DNA of 64,000 bases, taken from positions 16,295 to 80,294 of the forward strand of contig DEJJ01000032.1 of the NCBI GenBank assembly GCA_002353285.1. The letters are read 5' to 3'. Below the pieces are notes generated by a model. That model was not told the DNA's origin. It searched no databases and saw only the letters and a list, made by a program, of their open reading frames with translations. Below are positions 35,001 to 41,510 of the stretch, in pieces (within the stretch, counting starts at the first letter, position 1; the number at the start of each line of letters is the position of its first letter). Both the position numbers and the translations under genes were made by a program. Source of the stretch: Porphyromonadaceae bacterium UBA2751 (GTDB lineage: Bacteria; Bacteroidota; Bacteroidia; Bacteroidales; Muribaculaceae).

Positions 35001-35028
35001 AGTGCTCAACTTCTTTGAGAACAAATAA
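32008..35028 (+). CDS. Secreted amidase-like protein with inserted golvesin C-terminal-like domain
   Basis: A 1006-residue exported protein from the ATG at 32008 (MKKTTILACIVAISTALNTQA); an ATG three codons earlier is possible. An Amidase_3-like fold appears split. PSHGWYFEP (His near 151) and a Glu in HTVEDMYTH (near 174) lie before, and LHTDAGTT and LLMELLSHQNF lie after, a golvesin-type beta domain at about residues 255-375 (SYRIVEAETDKNKLSTATWD). The C-terminal part holds FN3-like and further domains. Bacteroidetes relatives are often annotated 'xanthan lyase', which the sequence does not support. In this operon, peptidoglycan cleavage is the likeliest role. Confidence 0.7.
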   Translation: MKKTTILACIVAISTALNTQATEVNDTVAGNIQKLVAALVPEHMGIGTPKANAIDVAGDSIKVNLSENFGDVPFTRESVNKLKDDIKTAMGDQYQTHTVYLSIADNDIENYFSDFESSYQRKHNAFITAIDKSRHYSKGLDGNIVAVWPSHGWYFEPYLNRWEWQRARMFHTVEDMYTHSYMIPFIIPMLENAGAYVWNARERDTHNFGAVVDNDGEHAQKGYHEHNGKKKWKKGEGNGFAYERSEYKDFENPFEEGSYRIVEAETDKNKLSTATWDVEMPEAGTFAIYVSYKSLPNSAHDATYTVNSLGGTQQFVVDQTMAGGVWVYLGSFQLAKGMNKAVVSLSNHSSDSKAVITADAIKVGGGKGNIVRRVALPTPENRAIAEKNGDLKYLGKEGIDYQYQGSGDHPWFHLGSRYFLQWSGFPHKVYSTSDGINDYVDDYRSRGEWVNWLAGGSDVLPGKPGLKVPVDVSFCLHTDAGTTQNDDIIGTLLIYCTTKNGKQFGKYENGTPRELSRQFANIVSTEVVNDIRAKYEPNWTRRGMWDKSYYEARVPEVPALLMELLSHQNFADMKYGLDPQFRFDVSRAIYKGITKFIAKRDHRDYVIQPLPVNSFAISKLSDNLFMLNWEPTPDPLCPDAVAKQYIVLEQVGDDGGFKEVEVVNEPHYSAYITDNEIHSFKIVAMNEGGRSFPSETLSLGVAKHSKGTVMVVNNFTRVSAPDWFDSGKMAGFYDNKDHGVPYMEQINYLGSQFEFRRNLEWRDDDAPGFGACRSNYETQNIAGNTFNYPSLHGKAIMNAGYSFVSSSAKAVENGGVELNSYSTIDMIMGKQKETPTGRGAKPSRYKVFSTGLMNALTNYTRGGGNVLMTGAYVGSDIWDKEKPLGNEKNFAQNVMGYTWVDGRATLRGEVYSVPTQLKLSDGMSNLHFHNTLNSDFYAVESPDAIKASDDRGATIVRYSENNIPAGIASSRNGYKTVVLGFPFETIKSDSERDEFMERVLNFFENK

Positions 35029-35062
35029 CCGAATAACACACAAAAACTAAATATTTTAAATC

Positions 35063-36556
35063 ATGACAAAGATTAATTGCTTTATCCCCTTTGCCAACGC
35101 CGAGCAGGCTCAGGCAACAGTTGATGGACTCAAGGCCAGTCCACTGGTGAACAAAATTTTCTTGCTTGCTGGCGACGACGCTCAGGGCGCCATCGAGGGT
35201 TGCGAAATGCTCAAGGTTAACAACCTCACATCTACTGCCACTATCAAGGCTATTGCCGAGCACAGCGATGCTTGCGTGACAATGCTTTACACCAAGCACG
35301 TGACTCTGAAATTCGCACCTTTCGCCATTGAGCGTTTCGTGAAAGTACTTGCCGACACTCGCAGCGGCATGGTTTATGCCGACCACTACAATGTGACCGA
35401 CAAGGGGGCCGACAAGGCACCAGTAATCGACTACCAGATGGGCTCGCTGCGCGATGACTTCGACTTTGGCTCAGTGCTCGTGTTCTGTGCCGAGTGCTTC
35501 AAGAAGGCCGCCGCTGCCATGAAGGCGACCTACGAGCATGCCGGCCTCTACGACCTGCGCCTCAAGTTGTCACAATTTGCGTCAATCACCCACATCAACG
35601 AGTATCTCTACAGCGATGTAGAGCTCGACACCCGCAAGAGCGGCGAGAAGATTTTTGACTATGTTGATCCACGCAACCGTGGCCGCCAAATCGAGATGGA
35701 GGCTGCTTGCACCGAACACCTCAAGGAGATAGGTGGTTACTTGGCTCCCACCAAGATAGTTGACGGCAAGGAAGTGCCTAATTTCAAGCACATTGAGTTT
35801 GGCCACGACAAGTTTGAGGTCGAGGCCACTGTGATGATTCCCGTGCGCAACCGCATTCGCACCATTCGCGACGCCATCGACAGCGTGCTCCGCCAAAAGA
35901 CCAACTTCAAGTTCAACCTCATGGTAGTTGACAACTTCTCGACCGATGGCACACGCGAGGCTATCGCTGCCTACGATGACCCACGCCTAATCCACATCAT
36001 CGCCGACTACTACGACATGGGAATTGGCGGCTACTGGAACCTTGCCGCTCACCACGAGAAGGCAGGCAAATTTGTGGTTCAGCTCGACAGCGACGACATG
36101 TACAAGGACGAGAACACGCTGCAGACCATGGTCAACGCCTTCTACGAGCAAAACGTGGCAATGGTGGTGGGCACCTACCTAATGACCGACATCGACTGCA
36201 ACCCCATACCTCCAGGCGTGATTGACCACAAGGAGTGGACTCCCGAGAACGGTCGCAACAATGCCCTGCGCATCAACGGCCTGGGAGCACCTCGTGCTTT
36301 CTACACCCCAGTGTTGCGTGAGGTGATGCTGCCCAATGTGAGCTACGGCGAGGACTATGCTCTGGGGCTCAACATATCGCGCACCTACCAGATTGGTCGC
36401 GTGTATGAACCAGTGTACATGTGCCGCCGCTGGGACGACAACAGCGATGCCAACGTCGACGTGGTTAAGATGAACAATAACAACCTCTATAAAGACCGCA
36501 TCCGCACCTGGGAGCTCATGGCTCGCATTGCGATGAACAAAGAGTGCTGCAAGTAA
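35063..36556 (+). CDS. Tandem GT-A family 2 glycosyltransferase
   Basis: A 497-residue cytoplasmic protein. The C-terminal half is a clear family 2 glycosyltransferase: EATVMIPVRNRIRTIRDAID near residue 255, VVDNFSTDGTREA, and the metal-binding LDSDDMY near residue 340. The N-terminal half has a weaker GT-A-like pattern (CFIPFANAEQAQATVDGL; GMVYADHYNV), so the protein seems to be two GT-A modules, the first perhaps inactive. It would transfer a sugar from a nucleotide sugar. It lies 34 bases after the amidase-like gene and 12 before DUF4922. Confidence 0.8.
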   Translation: MTKINCFIPFANAEQAQATVDGLKASPLVNKIFLLAGDDAQGAIEGCEMLKVNNLTSTATIKAIAEHSDACVTMLYTKHVTLKFAPFAIERFVKVLADTRSGMVYADHYNVTDKGADKAPVIDYQMGSLRDDFDFGSVLVFCAECFKKAAAAMKATYEHAGLYDLRLKLSQFASITHINEYLYSDVELDTRKSGEKIFDYVDPRNRGRQIEMEAACTEHLKEIGGYLAPTKIVDGKEVPNFKHIEFGHDKFEVEATVMIPVRNRIRTIRDAIDSVLRQKTNFKFNLMVVDNFSTDGTREAIAAYDDPRLIHIIADYYDMGIGGYWNLAAHHEKAGKFVVQLDSDDMYKDENTLQTMVNAFYEQNVAMVVGTYLMTDIDCNPIPPGVIDHKEWTPENGRNNALRINGLGAPRAFYTPVLREVMLPNVSYGEDYALGLNISRTYQIGRVYEPVYMCRRWDDNSDANVDVVKMNNNNLYKDRIRTWELMARIAMNKECCK

Positions 36557-36568
36557 TCAGTTTGGAAG

Positions 36569-37471
36569 ATGAATCTTGTAAGAGACATAGAAAACCTCTA
36601 CTCACGCGGGCTGCAACAATGGCAACTGGCAAGGGAGAACTATGCATCACTATCTCACATGAAAATCAAGCATTTCAATTACAATGGACGTGAGATTGTG
36701 GCACAGTTCAACCCTTGCCGCCACAAGTCGGCGACAGCAAGTGTCGACGCGCTCTCGATAAGTGAGCGAGAGTGTTTTTTGTGCTCTTCGCATCAACCGC
36801 GGGAGCAAGAATCCATCATTTGGGACAGCCGCTACAAGATTCAAATCAACCCCTATCCCATCTTCAATCGTCATCTCACCTTAAGTTCCATAGAGCATCG
36901 CCCGCAAGCCATAGTGCCGTTTATCGATGACATGATGAGTATGGCGGCAGCACTGCCAGGCTATGTGCTTTTCTATAATGGCCCAGCGTGTGGTGCTTCG
37001 GCCCCTGACCACATGCACTTCCAAGCTGTGCCATTCCACCAATTGCCTTTGTGCCGAGAAGCCATCAATGACGACTGCGACCTAAGCGTGTATTTCCCAT
37101 TTTTCTATATAATAAGGACCAGAAAGAGCGAGGCCAAGCGTTGGTTTAATGTCACCGAAAAAGGCATGAGGAAAATTCATGAATGCAATGACGAGCCTCC
37201 ACAAAATGTGTTGTGCTGGAAGGCCAAGAAGCAGTGGCACATCATCATCATTCCACGCTCAAAGCACCGTCCAGCGTGCTATGGCATGGGCGACGAGGAG
37301 TTCCTTCTGAGTCCTGCCACTGTGGAGCTAACCGGAGTGTGGCCCATCACTAGAGAGAGCGACTTTAACCGCATTACACCTTCACTACTCCAATCCATTA
37401 TTGAGGAAGTGACTATTAGCGAAGATGACAAGAACATTATTTTAGACTACTTTATTTCACACGTAAGATAA
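36569..37471 (+). CDS. DUF4922 HIT/GalT-like nucleotidyltransferase or phosphorylase
   Basis: A 300-residue cytoplasmic protein of the DUF4922 family. It has the HIT-superfamily signature H148-x-H150-x-Q152 in ASAPDHMHFQA and a Cys pair in ECFLCSSHQP that may bind zinc, as in galactose-1-phosphate uridylyltransferase and Ap4A phosphorylase. The family is conserved in Bacteroidetes beside cell-wall salvage genes, but its substrate is not known to me. It starts 12 bases after the glycosyltransferase and ends 6 bases before the SpoIID gene, suggesting coupled translation. Confidence 0.8.
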   Translation: MNLVRDIENLYSRGLQQWQLARENYASLSHMKIKHFNYNGREIVAQFNPCRHKSATASVDALSISERECFLCSSHQPREQESIIWDSRYKIQINPYPIFNRHLTLSSIEHRPQAIVPFIDDMMSMAAALPGYVLFYNGPACGASAPDHMHFQAVPFHQLPLCREAINDDCDLSVYFPFFYIIRTRKSEAKRWFNVTEKGMRKIHECNDEPPQNVLCWKAKKQWHIIIIPRSKHRPACYGMGDEEFLLSPATVELTGVWPITRESDFNRITPSLLQSIIEEVTISEDDKNIILDYFISHVR

Positions 37472-37477
37472 CAAACA

Positions 37478-38809
37478 ATGAAAGCAACAGTTCCGCAAGT
37501 GAGAGTGGGCATCATGAATGAGCCCCAGGTTGAGTTTGTGCTCAACAACGACTATCTTGTTAATGGCGAGCGAGTTACTGGCAACCAACTAGCTCGTTGC
37601 GTTGACGGCATGGTAGAATGGAATGGTCGCAAACACACCGACCTGCTCTTTGAACCCACCAACGTCGACACCGACTCGTTCACACTCGAGAATGTGACGA
37701 TTGGCGTGAGTTTTCACTGGAAACGCAAGGAGAACCAGACTTTTCGTGGAGCACTTCACTTGATTGTGGAGAACGACCGCATTACCACTATCAACATCCT
37801 CTCGGTCGAAGAATACCTGCTCAGCGTCATCTCAAGCGAGATGAGTGCCACTGCTTCACTCGAACTGCTCAAGGCTCATGCTGTGATTTCGCGCAGCTGG
37901 CTACTGGCACAAATTCACAAGGACAACGTTGCCACAGCAGCTCACCAGCCTGGATTGCACCAGGAGTTTGAGGCAAGCGACGACGATGAGGAGATAAAAT
38001 GGTGGGACCGCGACGACCATGTGAACTTCGATGTGTGTGCCGACGATCACTGCCAGCGCTATCAAGGCATAACTCGAGCCTCGACCGATGCAGTGCGACA
38101 AGCCATTGAGGCCACATGGGGCCAGGTGCTCATGTATGGTGGTGAACTGTGCGATGCTCGCTTCTCGAAGTCGTGTGGCGGCGTGTATGAGCAATTCGAG
38201 AACTGCTGGCAGGATGAGCATCATCCCTACCTGGTGGCCCGTCGCGACGATGACGACGAGATGAACTTCCCCGACCTCACCCGCGAGGATATTGCCGCCG
38301 ACTGGATTTTATCATCGCCACATGCCCACTGCAACACCACCGACAAGGAGATACTCTCACAAGTGCTCAACGACTATGACCAAGAAACCACCGACTTCTA
38401 CCGCTGGCGAGTGGAATATACCCAAGATGAGCTTAGCAAACTCCTCAAGGAGCGCACTGGCGACGATTACGGACGCATCATCGACCTTGAGCCCGTGGCG
38501 CGAGGCACCAGCGGGCGCCTCTACAAGCTGCGCATCGTGGGCGAGAAAATGAGTAAGACCATTGGCAAGGAGCTCGCGATACGCTATGCTTTGTCGCCAT
38601 CGTGCCTGTACAGCTCGGCTTTCATCGTTGAGAAAGTGAACGAGATTCCCGACGGGTTCCCCGAGAAATTTGTGCTGCGAGGTGCAGGCTGGGGCCATGG
38701 TGTGGGCTTGTGCCAGATAGGTGCCGCTGTGATGGGTGCCAAGGGCTATGACTACCACCAAATCCTGCTCCACTACTTCATTGATGCCCAAATCAAGAGC
38801 ATCTACTAA
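37478..38809 (+). CDS. SpoIID/LytB-domain protein
   Basis: A 443-residue protein with the SpoIID signatures VEEYLLSVISSEMSATASLE near residues 110-129, where the catalytic-type Glu is in SSEM, and GAGWGHGVGLCQIGAAVMGAKGY near 405. SpoIID enzymes are lytic transglycosylases acting on denuded glycan strands. No signal peptide is visible at the N-terminus (MKATVPQVRVGIMNE), which is odd for a wall enzyme. It may act on imported muropeptides in the cytoplasm, or the start may be elsewhere. Confidence 0.82.
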   Translation: MKATVPQVRVGIMNEPQVEFVLNNDYLVNGERVTGNQLARCVDGMVEWNGRKHTDLLFEPTNVDTDSFTLENVTIGVSFHWKRKENQTFRGALHLIVENDRITTINILSVEEYLLSVISSEMSATASLELLKAHAVISRSWLLAQIHKDNVATAAHQPGLHQEFEASDDDEEIKWWDRDDHVNFDVCADDHCQRYQGITRASTDAVRQAIEATWGQVLMYGGELCDARFSKSCGGVYEQFENCWQDEHHPYLVARRDDDDEMNFPDLTREDIAADWILSSPHAHCNTTDKEILSQVLNDYDQETTDFYRWRVEYTQDELSKLLKERTGDDYGRIIDLEPVARGTSGRLYKLRIVGEKMSKTIGKELAIRYALSPSCLYSSAFIVEKVNEIPDGFPEKFVLRGAGWGHGVGLCQIGAAVMGAKGYDYHQILLHYFIDAQIKSIY

Positions 38810-38847
38810 TAACTGACGATAAAAGATAATACTAAAACACCATAACA

Positions 38848-40176
38848 ATGAGCGCATTAACTAAATTCAAGCAAAGCCCTTGGGCATGGGTATCTACTCT
38901 GTATTTTATTGAAGGTATTCCTTATTTCCTTGTTAACGAGATTTCAGTAATCCTCTTCAAGAAGATGGGTGTGCCCAATGGACAGATGGCGCTATTCACC
39001 AGTCTCATCTATTTGCCTTGGGTCATCAAGCCACTGTGGAGCCCATTTGTGGATATCATCAAGAAAAAACGCTGGTGGATTGTGATGATGCAAGCCCTCA
39101 TGGCTGCCACCCTAATTCTACTCACTGTGACCATGCCATCTCCAGGCGAGGAGATGATTAAGGCAGGCACAACGCCCATTAGCATGTTCACCGTAACACT
39201 CATTTTCTTTGTCATCACGGCATTTGCCTCGGCTACTCACGACATTGCCGCCGATGGCTTCTACATGCTGGCACTGTCGCAAAAGAACCAGTCGGCATTC
39301 GTGGGTGTGCGTTCCACCTTCTACCGCCTTGCCAATATCTTTGGCAACGGCGTGCTGGTGTGGATTGCCGGCTATCTCGAGACCAAGACATCAATTCCCG
39401 CTGCTTGGAAAATCACCATGGGCATTGCTTCGGCAATCTTGTGCCTGTTCTATGTTTATCACCTTTTCTTCATTCCTCGCCCCGACAGCGACCGCTCGTC
39501 GCTCGAAGGTTCGTTGAAGAGCAACAGTTCGCAGGTGATGAAGGAGTTTGGGCGCACCATTGTCACTTATTTCAAGAAACCCGGCGTGTGGATTGCAATC
39601 ATCTTCATGCTGCTCTATCGATTGCCCGAGGCATTCCTGCTCAAGATGTGCAAGCCATTCATGCTCGACCCAATGGACAAGGGCGGCTTGGCAATGACCA
39701 CTCAAGACGTGGGACTAGCCTATGGCACCATAGGCGTGGCAGCGCTGCTTGCAGGCGGAATTTTGGGCGGTATTTTCTCATCGAGGGTTGGACTGAAAAA
39801 AGCCATCTGGCTCATGGCTGGCTGCATGACGCTTCCATGCCTCACGTTTGTGTATCTTTCAATGGCTCAGCCCACTAATTTCTTCATCATCAGCACTTGC
39901 ATTGTTGTTGAGCAATTTGGTTACGGTTTTGGCTTTACTGCCTATATGCTTTACATGATGTTCTTCTCGGAGGGTGAGTTCAAGACCTCGCACTATGCCC
40001 TGTGCACTGCGTTCATGTCGTTGAGCATGATGATTCCAGGCATGTTTGCCGGCTACTTGCAGGAGGCTATGGGCTACTCGGCATTCTTCTGGATGGCATT
40101 TGCTTGCAGCATCGCTACAATCATCGTCACCTTCCTCGCCGACCGCAAAATCGACCCCGACTACGGCCTTAAGTAA
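38848..40176 (+). CDS. ampG: AmpG-like muropeptide permease (MFS)
   Basis: A 442-residue inner-membrane transporter with about 12 helices. The start (SPWAWVSTLYFIEGIPYFLV) and ITAFASATHDIAADGFYML are typical of AmpG permeases, which import GlcNAc-anhydroMurNAc peptides by proton symport. Its place between the SpoIID and NamZ genes supports uptake of cell-wall fragments. The symbol is by homology; the exact substrate may be a free disaccharide or peptide-bearing fragment. Confidence 0.85.
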   Translation: MSALTKFKQSPWAWVSTLYFIEGIPYFLVNEISVILFKKMGVPNGQMALFTSLIYLPWVIKPLWSPFVDIIKKKRWWIVMMQALMAATLILLTVTMPSPGEEMIKAGTTPISMFTVTLIFFVITAFASATHDIAADGFYMLALSQKNQSAFVGVRSTFYRLANIFGNGVLVWIAGYLETKTSIPAAWKITMGIASAILCLFYVYHLFFIPRPDSDRSSLEGSLKSNSSQVMKEFGRTIVTYFKKPGVWIAIIFMLLYRLPEAFLLKMCKPFMLDPMDKGGLAMTTQDVGLAYGTIGVAALLAGGILGGIFSSRVGLKKAIWLMAGCMTLPCLTFVYLSMAQPTNFFIISTCIVVEQFGYGFGFTAYMLYMMFFSEGEFKTSHYALCTAFMSLSMMIPGMFAGYLQEAMGYSAFFWMAFACSIATIIVTFLADRKIDPDYGLK

Positions 40177-40200
40177 TTTAAATTTTTAAGACAAGAAACA

Positions 40201-41454
40201 ATGAAACGACACATTATAGTAATTGCTTTAGCACTGGTGGCAATGGCGGCCAGCGCAGTGGTGAAACCTGGCATTGAGGTGCTGCGCGATGGCGGCTTCA
40301 AGCAGCTGCAAGGCAAGCGCGTGGGGCTGGTCACCAATCCCAGTGGCATCGACAACAACCTTAAATCAACAGTCGATATCCTCAACGAGGCTCCTGGTGT
40401 GAAACTGGTAGCACTATTTGGTCCCGAACACGGTGTGCGCGGCAATGCTCATGCTGGCGATGCTGTGGGCGATGCAGTTGACCCTGCTACTGGAGTTAAG
40501 ATGTATTCGCTCTTTGGCAAGACCCACGAGCCCACTGCCGAGATGCTGCGTGACATTGACGTGCTAATCTACGACATCCAAGACATAGGTTGCCGCAGCT
40601 ACACGTTCTATGCCACAATGGGTGTGTGCATGGAGGCATGCGCCAAGCACGGCAAGGAGTTTATGGTGCTCGACCGTCCCAATCCCCTCGGCGGCAATAA
40701 GGTTGAAGGCAACCTTGTTGAAGATGGCTATTTCTCGTTTGTGAGCAAATATGCCATCCCCTACCTCTATGGTCTCACCCCAGGTGAACTTGCACAATAT
40801 CTCAACGGTGAAGGCGTCATTGCCAAGCGCTCAAAAACTGGCAAAAAGTGCAAACTCACCGTTATTCCTATGGAGGGCTGGACTCGCGACATGAAGTTCC
40901 GCGACACTGGCATGCCCTGGGTGCTACCATCACCACAGATTCCTGCTCCCGAGAACGCATTCTTCTATCCCGTGAGCGGAATTTTGGGCGAGCTCTACAT
41001 CTTCAACACTGGCATTGGCTACACACTGCCATTTGAATGCTTTGCAGCATCATGGATTGATGCCGAGGCTCTTGCCAAGAACATGAACGCATTGAACCTG
41101 CCAGGGATGCACTTCCGTCCCATCAACTACAAGCCATTCTTTGCACTAAGCGTTGCTGTCGACAAGAGTTTGCAAGAGGTTCACGGTGTGCAGATCTATA
41201 TCACCGACTTTGATAAGGCCAATCTGGTGCTCACTCAGTTCTACTTCCTGCAGGTGATCCATGAGATGTATCCCAACAAGGAGCTCTTTGAACAAAACCC
41301 CAAGCGTTACGCAATGTTTGACAAGGTGTGCGGCACCAAGGAGATTCGCGAGCGATTCACCAAGCGCTACAAGGTGGCCGATATTGTTGACTACTTCAAC
41401 AAGGACACTGAAGCCTTCAAGGCAAAATCCTCGAAGTATTACCTTTATCATTAA
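40201..41454 (+). CDS. namZ: Exo-beta-N-acetylmuramidase NamZ family (DUF1343)
   Basis: A 417-residue exported protein of the DUF1343 family, whose founding member in Bacillus subtilis and a Tannerella homologue release MurNAc from the non-reducing end of glycan strands. Signal peptide: about residues 1-19 (MKRHIIVIALALVAMAASA). Conserved segments include GKRVGLVTNPSGID, LFGPEHGVRG, IYDIQDIGCRSYTF and LDRPNPLGG. It would provide MurNAc for the MurT-MurK-MurQ genes downstream in the same run. Confidence 0.88.
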   Translation: MKRHIIVIALALVAMAASAVVKPGIEVLRDGGFKQLQGKRVGLVTNPSGIDNNLKSTVDILNEAPGVKLVALFGPEHGVRGNAHAGDAVGDAVDPATGVKMYSLFGKTHEPTAEMLRDIDVLIYDIQDIGCRSYTFYATMGVCMEACAKHGKEFMVLDRPNPLGGNKVEGNLVEDGYFSFVSKYAIPYLYGLTPGELAQYLNGEGVIAKRSKTGKKCKLTVIPMEGWTRDMKFRDTGMPWVLPSPQIPAPENAFFYPVSGILGELYIFNTGIGYTLPFECFAASWIDAEALAKNMNALNLPGMHFRPINYKPFFALSVAVDKSLQEVHGVQIYITDFDKANLVLTQFYFLQVIHEMYPNKELFEQNPKRYAMFDKVCGTKEIRERFTKRYKVADIVDYFNKDTEAFKAKSSKYYLYH

Positions 41455-41461
41455 TATAGAA

Positions 41462-41507
41462 AATCTAGAACTTCTAGAGAATCTAGAGAATCTAGAAAAT
41501 CTAGAAA
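41462..41507. repeat. Short tandem repeat with TCTAGA cores
   Basis: Between the namZ stop and the ATG at 41511, the units AATCTAGA or TTCTAGA occur five times at 9-10 base spacing. The number of units sets the distance just upstream of the start codon, so slippage could change expression. Similar runs are frequent between Bacteroidales genes. Confidence 0.7.
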
Positions 41508-41510
41508 AAA

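Noticed and set aside
32008..35028. 'Xanthan lyase' as the product name
   Set aside because: No lyase catalytic pattern is visible; the amidase-like metal-site blocks and the operon context fit peptidoglycan better.
41462..41507. TCTAGA tandem units considered as a CRISPR array
   Set aside because: Units are only 9-10 bases with no spacers and no cas genes nearby.
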